Positions 11,358 through 23,478 of a stretch of DNA of 64,000 bases are shown here, in pieces. The notes under the pieces are model-generated. The model saw only the letters and a program-made list of their open reading frames with translations. It was not told the DNA's origin and made no database searches. The DNA comes from Gigaspora rosea (Eukaryota; Glomeromycota; Glomeromycetes; Diversisporales; Gigasporaceae). Both the position numbers and the translations under genes were made by a program. The DNA is taken from assembly GCA_003550325.1 (NCBI GenBank), contig QKWP01000219.1, positions 247,967-311,966 of the forward strand. The letters run 5' to 3'. Numbering within the stretch: position 1 is the stretch's first letter; each line of letters opens with the position of its first letter.

Positions 11358-13812
11358 TTAGTAGTAGTTGTAGCATATATTGCACATGCAATAGATATAG
11401 TCAATTGAACTAGTATAAATTCAAAATGTATAAAAGCAGCAAATGTGGACCCCAAGTTCAACATAGAGTCTTCAACTCTTTCAAGAATAAACTAAAATTA
11501 TTACAAACTAAATTAAACAATTATTAGTATTGGCCAGTGCATAAAGATTGATATCAAATTTAGGACCTAAATATCTTGTAAAACTTTTATTACAATTATT
11601 ATTCTATTAAGGGTAGGATGAAGTAATATATAAAACTAATAGTAAAAAAAAATTTTCTTAAAATTAAAGAAAATTATATTTAGTAAACCAATTCTAAATT
11701 TCTAAATAAAGTTGTAAAACAGATTTTCTAATTCTAATAATAGTAAAAACATTAGCATGACTGAACTTCTTTTAATTGGCTATCATGTCAGATGATCTTC
11801 ATAAAAAATAAAGAAAAGTGAATTTTTAATATGAATCAAATATGATTGGCTGATTAAATATCAATAAATTAGTTAGTTCGACTTTTGAAATATAAAAAAT
11901 CTTCAGTGTTCAATTAACTTATGTTATATAAACTCATCAAAAGGACTTATTTAATAGCTCTTAGCATTATGGTTAAAAATTATGATATGTAACCATTGAT
12001 CAGTAAAAACATTAAATACATTAATATCTCAACATTATAATCTTTAATATTGACACTGTATTTTACTCTTTTTTCAACATGAATGCAATTTTTTAAATAT
12101 TAATACAAATATTATCTATTCTATAGATTCTATTGTTACAGTAAATATAACTTGCACCTGTTGTTTTTATGTTATACAATACATATTTTCATACATCTGT
12201 ATCTACTTAACAAAACCAATGCCTCTGATTATATACATTTCTTACAACTATTCGAACAACCTAAATTTTTATAAATAAGAGTTTTATAAATTAAGATAAA
12301 TAAAAAAAAATTGAAACATCATATTAGCTGTTTAGCAGTCATATAACTATATATTCATCCATAATACATTTGTATATACATTTATACATTCATACTTATG
12401 CTTTATGAAAGTTATACAGATCATAAGATGCATTAGATGTTCTTTGACAAAACAACTACATTATGGCCATAGAACATCCCAATAAAGTTTCATAGAAATT
12501 GGACTAAATTGGAGACAAAAATTAGCCGAATAATTTTTGTTAATATTGATATAAATGAAACCAATAAATAACAACTAAACCGGTTTTCTTATCTGAATTA
12601 ATTTGTAAATTATAGTAAGTTCTTTATTGTGATACCTTCATGAGCTGGCTGTTAAAATTTTATAAGCCAAAAGTGCTGAAAAAGTAACAGAATTCCAAGT
12701 TTTCTGTGTATTACATTATTTTATAACAATTTACTAGTAAAAATGTGTGTCTAGTAAAAGTTAAGCAGAATGCAGATTACTCAGATTAGTCTCTACACTA
12801 TATTCATATATTAACAGAAGAATAAACTGGTAAAGTTTTATAGAAAACCCGCATGCCCTTCATATATTACCTTATGTCGTATATTTCCTCTATATGATTT
12901 TAATATATAAAAAATCTTGTTCACCATCCATGCATATAGGATTTCAGTCATGCTAAAAACATTAAAATTAGTTAAATATTTATTAAGAAACTTGTACTTA
13001 AAAATAGAGTATCATAAATTGTTTACAAAATTATATAATGATCATATGATATCAACCAATCAAAATTAATTATTTTGTGTTACTAGAAAAAATTTGAAAA
13101 ACTTTACAACATTTAAAAATATAATTTTTTCAAATACTTTATTATTAAAATTTTACTATTATAAAAAGAGCATTTTGTACTATATATTATAAATTTTTGG
13201 CTAAATTGATTACAACTGTAAAAAGTTCTATTTGTAGCACATTTTTATTTTCTATATAAATCTCATTGTGCAATTAAAATTATATAATCAAACCTTTCAA
13301 TATTGGTTTACACATAAATATATTTAAAATTTTCTTTGCTTATAGCTTTTTTTTTTATAATCCAAGATAGCAGTTATCTGGGTTGCTTATAGCTTAAAAT
13401 AACAAAAATTTTAAGTTTTAAATTAATTAGCTATATATACTATTCTATATAATTTATAATTTTATATTACTTTTTGAAAAATTTATATAATCTATACAAC
13501 AAAAAATATACTCTTTACTACATTACCTTTCTAAATCATCTTTTAGATGATTTTACCTTTTTTTTGCACAACAAATGAAAATTTTCTTATATTCACAAAA
13601 CTTTAGTAGAAAATTATACTATGAAAATTGGTGAATTCAAATAAATTTAGCAAATATGTTGTAGGGCAAAGCAAAAACTTCAAGCCCTTTACTATAGAAT
13701 TATGTTACTGAGCTTCTAAAAAAAGTATTGTAAAATGAATAAAGATGCATATTATCTGGTGAATTACAAGGAGCTCTGTCACTGGCTAAAAGACTTTTAG
13801 TAATTTAGATTA
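11358..13812. other. long AT-rich stretch, no gene seen
   Basis: About 2.4 kb of very AT-rich sequence without a supported gene. The piece at about 11640-11770 (GATTTTCTAATTCTAATAATAG) resembles a block of the inverted repeat around the large LINE (near 54640 and 62540), so at least part of this is old repeat. Confidence 0.4.
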
Positions 13813-15100
13813 CAGTCAAACTACCATAAATGCAACTCAATAGGACAAGCCTACAATGTGCATTTAGAAAGGTTTGCATTTAGAAAGAGCCAATTAAATT
13901 GTAGCTTTAAAATTAGATCATCAAGTTAGTATAACTTTTACTAAAAACTGTATAACATAACTTAAATACTACAATTACTGGCCTATTTGGCATACCTTTA
14001 TTAATCTCATCAAATCATATTCTCTCAATATTACACTACACAAGTGCAAGCACATAGCAATAATGAATACAACAATAAAGCTGATAAACTTGCAAAAAGC
14101 CACTTCTCCTTACCTATTCTAGCATTTCAGCCCCATAATATTTATAACCCATCTTTTACTTTTATTTACAAAAAAACATAATATTGAGCAACCAACACGT
14201 CGTGCTATAAAAAATATCTGTAATGCATATACTATTGCTATGTGGTCCTCTCAACACAGAATTCAACAAATTATTCCCCTTTCTCGACAAATTGATTGGA
14301 ATGCAACCTGGCTATACCTCAATCACAACCACAAGTGCACATATAACTATATTAATTTTTAACTTTGTTTTCAAAAATCATTCCGAATTAAATGTATACT
14401 ACATATGCTTCCTACCCTTTCTTATTTTCTTTCTACAAATCCTTCTCTTCAAATACATCCTACTTGTATTACATGCAATCAAACAGATCACCAACTCTAC
14501 TGGCTACTTTGTCCAAATTCAAACAATATATCAACTATTATCCAAAATGCAATCAAAAACTTTTCCTTTTCAGACTTATCAGATATAACATCCAATGAAC
14601 TACAGCAACTACGCAACAATCTCATAACACACTACTGTTTTTCCCCTACACAATTTATACCCTTTAATACTACAACTTTTTATACTACAATTCAGGGATT
14701 CATCCCTATATCACTTATTAAATATAGTTGACCTACTAATTCTATTCTCCACATCCAAATCTAGGTGAGTTTTAACCACTCTAGTAGGTTTAGGTTGCAG
14801 ATAATTTAAATAGAAATAGTTTATCTATAGTCTGAGACTTAATTCTTGTATAATAATTTGTAATTCGAGAAATCCCGTGAGGAATCTCACACATTTATTA
14901 ATAAAGATAAAAGCAAAACCTCACCTTAACAAAAAAAAAATAACTTAAATACTAAATTTGATTGCTACATGCATTTAGAAAGGTTAGTGTGATATAAAAT
15001 GATATTTAAAAAATGTGCATTTACAGAATACGAAAACTGTATAACATGTATTTAGAAAGGTATTGTATTTATGAAGGTTGCATTTATGGAGGTCTGACTG
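13813..15100. mobile_element. mariner-type MITE interrupted by a LINE
   Basis: The left end CAGTCAAACTACCATAAATG and right end CATTTATGGAGGTCTGACTG are inverted, with TA on both sides (13811-13812, 15101-15102). Removing the LINE insertion and its duplication leaves roughly 305 bp. Internal motifs GCATTTAGAAAGGTT repeat several times on both sides of the LINE. Confidence 0.65.
13972..14939 (+). mobile_element. 5'-truncated LINE: RNase H and zinc-knuckle tail
   Basis: A 968-bp insert ending in about 10 A and flanked by a 15-bp duplication ATAACTTAAATACTA (13957-13971, 14940-14954), the signature of target-primed reverse transcription. Its 5' part encodes the C-terminal end of an RNase H domain (about 14040-14110: VQAHSNNEYNNKADKLA, carrying the His and the last Asp), then stops and frame breaks. 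At about 14458-14520 it encodes CITCNQTDHQLYWLLCPNSN, a zf-RVT type Cys-Cys-His-Cys motif usual at the end of fungal LINE polyproteins. The copy is dead. It inserted after the host MITE at 13813-15100. Confidence 0.75.
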
Positions 15101-15449
15101 TACTATAAGAGAGTATTAATTTGAGTATATTAAAAATATTTTTTAAAATTAATTGTCTGTATTACATAAATGATTCTCTTCAAGAGTTATATACATTAAT
15201 TCAATATAACTTATATTCATAGTATTTTGTCTATTAGAAAAAAAATAATTGAGTACAAATCAACTAGTTATTCAATTTTGCTCAAATTTTAACCATATCT
15301 TTATCATATGCACTTTAATGCACATGTGTAGTACAAGCTCATACAATTGCATATTGGTTGCAAAATTATTTAAAATATCTTTTTTTTAAAAATTTTTTTT
15401 TCAAATACAATGAGTTGTACCTACTTAATTATTAAAATAAAACAATATT

Positions 15450-15676
15450 TTTTTTTCCCTTCGAACATCTCGCCAGACTCAATATCCTGGCTCTGGTTTG
15501 TATCTAGTCCACAGCTATCGAGTTCCCACCATGAACTCCAACCCCCACCACGACTTGCCATACCAAGCCGTAACCTTATCGAGAGATCCTCCGGAGAGGT
15601 CATAATTATGATCTGACAACCCCCGGGTGCCTCGAAGGTCCCTGCAGGCGATGTTCTGCACCAGTGCCTGAGTGCC
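15450..15676 (-). mobile_element. GC-rich SINE-like retroposon
   Basis: A 227-bp island, far richer in G+C than its surroundings, ending (minus strand) in a short A run and flanked by a perfect 15-bp duplication AAATAAAACAATATT (15435-15449, 15677-15691). That is the structure of a LINE-mobilised short RNA. The minus-strand 5' part contains TGGTGCAGAAC (resembling a Pol III A box) and, 15 nt on, CTTCGAGGC (resembling a B box), but their spacing is shorter than normal. The 88-residue frame across it shows no known domain. It could instead be a retrocopy of a cellular RNA or a LINE 3' end. Confidence 0.65.
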
Positions 15677-15983
15677 AAATAAAACAATATTAAAATAATA
15701 AAAATAATATAAAAAGTTAGATTAAAACCTATTATATTTGATACTAAAAAATTTTTAATAATTAATTAAGAATAAGAACTTTTCTTAGTATCAAAATTAT
15801 GAAATTTTTTGAAGTACAAATCTTTTTGCACCAGTCCATATATAACCATCAGGGACATGCAAAAATTATTTTATTTATTTAAAAAATTTGTTTAAAAAAT
15901 TATAGAAATTTGTCTAAATTTGGATTTTTTTTTTTACCAATATTAAATAGATAATTTGGCTGAAATTAATATACAATCAACAT

Positions 15984-17781
15984 TTATTCATCTGTTCTAT
16001 TAAAATACATCATATTTAGCATTTTAAGAAATTTGAGTCTCAAATTATGTCGATTATCTTGTGAAATATTGTTATAAACAGAAAAACTATGTTCTACACT
16101 ACAAGAAGAAATAGGCAACCAAATATAGTTAAAAGCAATTTTACTTAAAAGTGGAAAAACTGGTTTAACCTTTTTCCAAAATATATCCAATCTATTATAA
16201 TCAACAGTACTAAGTTTATAATCACAATAAAATCCCTATTCTTGAATTAATTCATTTGAAGGATTTGATAATTCTGAAATAGAAGTAACATATTATTAAA
16301 TATCTCTATTTGCTATAGTTAATTTCAGAAATTGTTAATTAAAAATTCTTGTAGCACAAAAAAGTGAATGTGATGGATGATTAACAAAATGGGCAGAAAA
16401 TTTTTGAAATGCTAAATTAAAAGAAGATTGAAAAATAGAAATAAATGGATCAATTATTGAATTAAAATTTTTAAGTACTATATTAATATTCAGTCCAAAA
16501 TCTTCAACTTCTTTACCATTATTAAGAAAAACTTCTAACTGTACAATACGTTCTTCAATAAAAGGAAAAACTGGATCACATTCCTTTTGAAAAAACTTAA
16601 TAGCAGAAACAAATTGTGGCACATATTGGTAAATAAACGCAAGATAAATTTCAACAAGCTCATTTTCATTCGATGAAGTAAAAATTGCAACAATGTTATT
16701 AATAACTTCAGAAGTTTCTACTTGTTGTTCTTCTTCATAAAATCTCTGAATATAGTCCAAATATTTATAGACATAAAATGCTATTTCGAGCCAGGAACAC
16801 TATTGTGTAGCAACTGGTAATAGCATAAACCCATCATCAGAATCTTGATTATTTTTTCTAATTCCATAACATTTTAAAAAATCTATATACTAATTTCGAT
16901 GAGACTTTGAATGTAACATGGTTTTTTTAATGTTTGCAATCAATTTTTTTATAATGTCAAAATGACTATTAGAAATAAAAGCCTCACTAATAAAAAAAAA
17001 AGTAATTAATATTAAATATTAAAATACATAACGAATTATAAAATAAATACCTAATTAAATATAGAATATGTGCAGAACATGGGTTGTGTACTACTTAAGG
17101 CATTATGGGTGATAAAACATCATGAACACATTTTTTTATGTATGCAGCTGAGTCCTATACAAAAAGCCATAAAGAATTAAAGGGAATTGACCACTCAATT
17201 AGAAGTTGGAGAACCAACTACCCAATTGTTACATTGTTAACCTTGTCTAAAAATTTAACCGAAACCAAGTTTGTTTTATTTTGATAATTGAATAAAACAT
17301 TTACTACACTACGTGCACATACATTTGTGGTTTCATCAATAATAATTAGAGATTGGTTTGTTGGCAAATTCCTCCTTTAATTTATTTAAATGTTCATTAA
17401 AAATGTCACCTCAATATTGTTTATGCAAAGTACTAGCAGAAGGAATTGATTCTCCTTCCCAACAATAGGTATAAAAAAAATCTCTCATTTTATTGATTTT
17501 TCTATTGGAATGTTCATGCTAACCCATGCTTTTAATAATTCAAAAATTATTGACTTTTTAGCTTCCAATGCACTAACCACTGTTTCAAGTAATTGTTGCC
17601 AAAATGTCTTTGATGAGCATTACAATGAGCTTCACTTCGAATATGTGTGTTATAAATGTCTTATTTTTCCAGTTAACTGCATAATTACAAAAACGGCACA
17701 TTAGTTTTTTGTTCTCTGAAAAAAGTTATCAGAAAATTCTTGTATGCGTGTTTCAATACTTATATTTTTTCTACGGCCCAT
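15984..17781 (-). pseudogene. decayed hAT transposase
   Basis: Reading from ATG at 17781, the protein begins MGRRKNISIETRIQEFSDNF and then, in another frame, has a BED-type zinc finger (about 17640-17705: CRFCNYAVNWKNKTF then HIRSEAH). Fragments of the catalytic region follow with many stops. The frame at 16335-16760 covers a helical middle part. The frame at 15984-16190 encodes the hAT C-terminal dimerisation region (WLPISSCSVEHSFSVYN, then RHNLR). A hAT transposase usually has a continuous frame of 500-700 codons; here no segment exceeds 141, so the copy cannot make transposase. It lies wholly inside the element bounded by the 8-bp duplications. Confidence 0.8.
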
Positions 17782-17981
17782 TTTTTAAAAGAAAAAAAAA
17801 ACTAAAAAAACTATATATATATATATAACAAGATTCTAGTACCTGGAGGTACAAACTAGTTAAAATAAACTCGAGGTCAGAAAGCAAACAACACTTAAAA
17901 GCGTAAAAGGCACAACACTCAAAGGTGAGAAAAAAACTTGAATCAAATTATTAAGAAACTATGTACATGTAGAGATGTATA

Positions 17982-18680
17982 CAGTCAGACCTCCCTAAGT
18001 GCATGCTGTTAGGACCGGGCATGAGTGTGCATTTATAGAGGGTGTGCATTTATAGAAATATATAAAAAAAATTCCAAAAATATTTAACAGTAAATAACTT
18101 TTGTTACAGTGGTCCGTTTTTTATGAAACAACTACCAAAATGTTCACATTGATGAGACGGTTTTAATGAACCCAAAATCGCTAAAATCTAATCACTGGAA
18201 CCAGAGATCGTTAACGATTTGTGTCACTCAGATATTTAAAGATTGGTTTTTTTCAATCCTTAAATACTCGAAGTGACACAAATCGTCAACGATCTCTGGA
18301 TCCAGTGATTGGATTTTAACGATTTTGGGTTCATTAGAATCGTCTCATCAATATGAACATTTTGGTAGTTGTATCATCAAAAACGGACCAGTGGAACAAA
18401 AGTTATTCGCTGTTAAAGATTTTTGGAATTTTTAATAATAAATTCCAAAAATCCGCGGATATGATAAAATAATATTAAAATCACGTGGTCATCCAGTATT
18501 TTAATTGGTCGAAGATCACATGCATGCATTTATGGAGGTGCATATATAAGTCTGGGACCACAAAATCTATGCACGTGCAGAGGTTGGAGGGTGTGCACTT
18601 ATCATTAAGTCCCAAGCTTGGGACCAGGCTAAGGTGTGCACTTAAGGCTTAGGGAGGGTGCACTTAGGGAGGTTTGACTG
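17982..18680. mobile_element. mariner-type MITE containing a 362-bp palindrome
   Basis: CAGTCAGACCTCCCTAAGTG at the left and CACTTAGGGAGGTTTGACTG at the right, with TA on each side. It is nested in the hAT element. Its core at about 18070-18431 is a further inverted repeat with a centre near 18250; the arms carry GGTCCGTTTT and GAACCCAAAATCG blocks. A related palindrome is inside the element at 32897-33897. Confidence 0.7.
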
Positions 18681-19119
18681 TATATGATGTAAGATCAGTT
18701 GATTGATAATCTGTTCGAACCAATGAAAATCAAGGTTTCTACAAAAATACCCCGAAATTTGTATTTCTTTGGATAAATGCCAGGAATTTGTATTTCTTTA
18801 AAATTTGGCCTGAAATTTGTATTTATTTGGATTTATTTTTTTCCAAAATTTTGTGCGTCCCTGATAACCATTATATATTAGAAAATTTAAATAAAATTTT
18901 ATATAACTTTTAAAAAAAGAATAGTTAATATCCCAAAATTTACTAGGGTAACCCCAGTTGTATACTAATTAAAAATGCTTCTCTTATAATTTTACCCTAC
19001 TCCAACTCTAATTCTAACTCTAATTATAGCTTTTATTCTTATTTTAGCATTTTACTTATTTGGCAACTTAACATATTTTATATTTTAAATTTTAGATAGT
19101 AATTGTTAAATAAATGTGG

Positions 19120-19332
19120 CAGCTTATGCTGAGATTGGCTTATGCTAAGAATTTAAGTTATTTTATTATAAAATTATAAAATTTTTAAGGGCTGTTTTAG
19201 TAGTGTTTTTTTATAGTTTGGTTAGTGTTTAGGGTCAGGGTTATTAATAAAAGAGTATATGTGGATTTTAGCAGGTATTATAGATTTAAATAGAGACCCT
19301 GGATCTCAGCATAAGCCAATCTCGGCATAAGC
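19120..19332. mobile_element. MITE with AGCTTATGCTGAGATTGG ends
   Basis: About 213 bp. CAGCTTATGCTGAGATTGGC on the left mirrors GCCAATCTCGGCATAAGCTG on the right. No clear target duplication was seen. Confidence 0.55.
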
Positions 19333-19743
19333 TGTACATTAATTTAATTCGTAATTAAAAGATTATTTAAACCAATTATTCATTTTTCTTTTACTGCTAA
19401 TTTGCATTTTAAATTTAATTTGCAAGTAAAGGAGTAGAAATTACTGAAGAAACAAGTACTGAAGCAACAAGTACTGATGTATAAATATTTATAAAAATCA
19501 TTTAAATTACTGAGAGTATAAAAAATAAACATTAATATAAGCATAAATAGAAATTTATATTAATTTAGCGTGTTGGTTGAAAGAATATTTTTTAATACGT
19601 AATATAAATATTTAAGTAACCATTTTGTTCATAATATATATTTACATTAGTACTTTATAATTATTTGATTTAAATTTAAGTGAAAATAAAATATACAGTT
19701 GATAATAATAAAAATGCACATTTGCAGTGATCAATTTTAACTA

Positions 19744-19956
19744 GTGTTTCGATCCTAAATCCGAAATCTGGATTGATCCTTCAATCCAGACAAATTAAGA
19801 TATCCAAACCAGAGATTTTTACTAGAATTGGTCAAAGAACTTAAATTATGGACCTAAGGATGTACCCAAAGTTAGCTTTATACATAATCTGATGCGAAAT
19901 CAATTCGGATTTGATAGAATCGCCCGGATGGCCTGTCAAAATTAGGATCGAAACAC
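19744..19956. mobile_element. TA-flanked MITE (GTGTTTCGATCCTA)
   Basis: 213 bp; ends GTGTTTCGATCCTAA and TTAGGATCGAAACAC with TA on both sides (19742-19743, 19957-19958). The interior is rich in ATCCGGAT-like motifs. A solo left end of the same family is at about 49855-49975. Confidence 0.6.
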
Positions 19957-21066
19957 TAATTTTAACCATTTTTCAAATAAACAAATCATTAAACAACAGT
20001 TACAATAAGTGGAAATAAGGATATTAATAATTGCTCTTGTAAATGCGTATGAACTTACAGATAGTTGGCTTAGCATTTTCAACTCCCTGGCTTTAATGTG
20101 ATTAACAGTTAATTATAATAGTGCTAAAGTATAATTATGTTTACAAATACAGTATGCGATTTATGACTTAATTGAAATCTTTTCAAGCATCATTTTCGAT
20201 GAGATTAGTGAGTGAACGTACTAGTGCTCATTTATTATGTTTAATCCAAATAATTATTTAAATCGATGCTTGAGCGGTCAATATCTGTTATTGATTCTTT
20301 TTTATTATTTATCAAATTCGTCATCAAAATTACAAATATATTCGTTATTGTAATTTGGGCTTCCTTCAGATTTTTTATTTTCATAAAAGTTTATTAATAC
20401 GAAAAGTAAAATAGTAATTCGTTGATGTAAAGAATAAAGACACATGACAAAGTTGTCTGAACGATATCTTTGAATATTTATTGATTGTAAAAGGTATAAA
20501 AAAATGGAAGTTGTAAAATGTTTTTGATTAAAATGAAAAACACATTTAATATCTTTCACTAATAAAAAAATGATTTTATTACGTAATAAGCATTACAGTA
20601 TTAAGTTACGCATAATCATCTTAATAATAAACAAGCTTAATTAATTTAAATATTTTCCACTAAATAAACTTTATTTCCGACCTTAATAATAGTATTTAAA
20701 ACCGTATAAACCAAAATTGCATTTATTTTCTTATTTGATCGAGTTGATTTGATGATTTTTCTTAAATGCGTTTATAAAAGTTATTTCTTATCCTATTTAA
20801 ATGTGATTGATGACGCTACTTAATTTAATTCTAAATTGGAGAAATTACTCGAAATTTTCTACAATACTTATCGGTTTGCTAACATATTCGGATAATTTTT
20901 TCGTTTCATATATCTTGCTAGTATATACATCATGTGAATGTATTTGTTTATTTGGTTCTGGTTTATTCTTATTATCTTCCAAAATTTGTTTTTTGATTTC
21001 ATTATCACCTTCCTGATCTATTTCATCTAACCATCGAGTGATCATTTCAATAATTTCAGTTGCAGT

Positions 21067-21928
21067 CAGTGTTTAAAATTCAATGTTCTCATGGTTCTCA
21101 ATGAACATTTGAGTTTTTTTAAGAACATTGATATTTAGAAAAGGTTCTCTTATTTGAGAACATTTTATCCTTTTGAAATGTTCTCAATGAGAACATTTAT
21201 AAAATTTTTATGTTCTAGATTTACTATTGAGAACAATAAATTATATAAAATGTTTATTAGTTTGATAATGTAGTTTGATTGTAACAAATTCTGCATAATT
21301 AATATATGTACATATATATATATGTATATACCGGTACATACTATGTATAGCACATATGTTTAAAGTCATACAATATGGATAACAAATAAATATTTAAGAA
21401 AATAGCCTATAAAGATTTTTAAAATAAAATATTCATTAACTATGCAGTGTGTTTTTTATATAGAGAGTATCATTATTGTGTAAACTTAATATATAGATGA
21501 TTTGGTCAAATGATATGTTAATATTAAGCAAGTAAAAAAGACACAAAGTATTTGTTCGTATGAAGTTTAAATAGTTAAATAAAAAGTATGAAGTTTAAAT
21601 AGTTAAATAACAAAGTAATCGGATTCTAATTTATTGAGCAAATAAGAGAAGCACTTAAAGTTTTAATAAAATTGTTAGGAAATTGAATAGTATAATACAT
21701 TGTGTTACATTGAAAAAATATGAAGAACTATATATAAAGTTTAAAAAATTATTAATAGATAAGCACAAACTTAGTATGTAAATTGTGAGTATAGAATATG
21801 AACATACTTTAAAAATTATTGTTCAATATATTTAATATATAATGAACACTAAAAAGTTTTTGAGATCAATAAAGTTTTAAATTATGCTCTTTTGAGAACA
21901 TAACTTTAGATTTGAATTTTAAACACTG
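21067..21928. mobile_element. non-autonomous hAT element, copy 1 (in kinase gene)
   Basis: 862 bp, CAGTGTTTAAAATTCAATG at the left and TTGAATTTTAAACACTG at the right, perfect 8-bp duplication GTTGCAGT (21059-21066, 21929-21936). AT-rich, with GAGAACAT/ATGTTCTC motifs near both ends; no transposase. Two more copies are at 36440-37299 and 41523-42360. Confidence 0.85.
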
Positions 21929-23084
21929 GTTGCAGTAGGTCGTTTATTAAAATCTTTATCCATACATTTCGTAGCTAATTTAATATAGCAATCAGGTCCT
22001 AAACATTTAGGTCTTGATCCATCAATGATTCTTGTTACAAGATAATCATCAAACGGAATTCCATCAAATGCTCTTTGTCCGGTTGAAATCTCTGTCATGA
22101 TAACTCCAAGACCGTAAATATCTGATGCTTTAATATACGGTTGACCAACCAAAACCTCAGGTGCTATATATGGAAGAATACCACAAATTTTTCCTTCCAT
22201 TTCATTTTTAGAAAGTCCAAGATCTGTGATATATGCGTTTGCAAAGCATTTCCTTGCAAAATATTCCCGCTGTGTATATCTCTGTGAACGAGTTCTTGCG
22301 AATGAATTGACTCAAGATCAAAAGCTATACCGTTCAAAATATTCAATTTATCCTTCCATTCCAATTGTGATACTTCTACAAGGTTTTGTCGTAACGAACC
22401 TTTTTCTGCAATCATCATAGCAATAATATAATCTCCATCATTATTTCTTGACACTCCTTTACAATTCAAGAACGAAGGATTCTCGTAACCAATTTCACAG
22501 TAATTTTTCAATTCCTGGATAAACTCTTGCTCATTTTCGTTTGAATTATGAATCACTTTAAGTGCAACGGCCGCCACGAATTATTAATTCTATCGAGCCA
22601 ATCTGCACTATATACGGTTGCGAATCCTCCCTTTCCTTCTTCTCTAATATCTCTGAACTCATTATAATCAATCCAAGATAGTTTAAATCTCTCATCGTCT
22701 AATATTTTCTTAAGTTTAGGATTGATATGATCGGGTGATTTATTAGTTTTCAAAAGACTTTTATATTTTCTGAACCAATAATTTGCATTCTGAATATCTC
22801 TCTTTGTACCGATACCATTTCGATAACAGTTAGCAACATTATATATTGCTCCCATATTACTCATATTAGCAGATTTTTTATAGTATTCAAACGCTTTATT
22901 ATAATCTTGATTAACTCCCTTTCCATCTTTATAACATCCACCAACACTATTCATTCCATGAACATTACCCAAATCAGCAGATCTCTTACAATATTCAAAT
23001 GATTTCTGGTAATTTATTTTTACTCCAATTCCATATTTATAACAAATAAAAACATCTTGCATCGCAGCTGGATTTCCTAATTCA

Positions 23085-23369
23085 GGGGTCGTCTAAAGCC
23101 AGGTGCGTTCACGTGATAGAAAGCCAATCAAATCGTAAAATTTGATCTTTACGGATCAGCCCGACGAGACGAAAACAAAGAAAAAAAGTGAAAAACGCCG
23201 AAAATACAAAAAACGAGTGTCTAAACCTGTCTAGGAGCATTAATAAAAAATGCCGGGAAGACAATTTTACATATAAGTCAAGCCCTAAACCTAACCCCTA
23301 ACTAACCCTTACCCTAATTTTAATTAAATAATCAAAAACATATAAACGCACCTGGCTTTAGCCATCCCC
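23085..23369. mobile_element. MITE with 8-bp duplication in the Sel1 region
   Basis: 285 bp. GGGGTCGTCTAAAGCCAGGT on the left mirrors ACCTGGCTTTAGCCATCCCC on the right; CTAATTCA is duplicated (23077-23084, 23370-23377). It contains GATCAGCCCGACGAGACGAA, a motif shared with the elements at 4064-4570 and 45902-47041, and a run of CCCTAA-like repeats near 23280-23320. The duplication length fits hAT or Merlin. Confidence 0.75.
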
Positions 23370-23478
23370 CTAATTCAGCTGCTTTCATATAATATTCAAA
23401 AGCCTTCTTTTCGTCTTTCTCAACACCAATACCATATTGATAATTGCGTCCAAGTTTACGAAGTTGTTTAGAGTCCAT

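Larger units (their letters stand above)
15850..18863 (-). mobile_element. 3.0-kb hAT DNA transposon
   Basis: Ends CAGGGACATGCAAAAATT and AAAATTTTGTGCGTCCCTG are inverted, and ATAACCAT is duplicated perfectly (15842-15849, 18864-18871). The 8-bp duplication and CAG start fit the hAT superfamily. It carries a decayed transposase on the minus strand (15984-17781) and, upstream of that, a nested 699-bp mariner-type MITE (17982-18680). Confidence 0.85.
20845..23478 (-). pseudogene. Sel1-repeat TKL-type protein kinase, broken
   Basis: Start ATG at 23478, stop at 20845. Order of parts: four Sel1-like repeats (motifs YGIGV, YKDGKGVNQDYNKAFEYY, YRNGIGTKRD), then a kinase domain with glycine loop GKGGFATVY (about 22660), Lys in [13 protein letters not shown] catalytic loop, DLG in place of DFG (YITDLGLSK), [14 protein letters not shown], and a charged C-terminal tail (20845-21045). 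Sel1 repeats followed by a kinase is an expanded arrangement in Rhizophagus. Four lesions: a MITE at 23085-23369 between repeats one and two; a 1-nt frameshift near 22575 before the invariant Lys; another near 22235 before DLG; and a hAT MITE at 21067-21928 splitting the last kinase helix from the tail. Both insertions would leave the frame intact if removed with one duplication. Frameshifts could be assembly errors, but the insertions alone disable the product. Confidence 0.85.

Noticed and set aside
20305-20559. 84-residue minus-strand frame ending in an acidic tail (NNEYICNFDDEFDK)
   Set aside because: The end resembles the charged tails of fungal kinases and might be a remnant exon, but there is no kinase sequence next to it, so I could not support it.
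23275-23325. CCCTAA-like tract as an interstitial telomere (also 26820-26915 and 32527-32550)
   Set aside because: Units are irregular and few, and lie inside MITEs; not a telomeric array.
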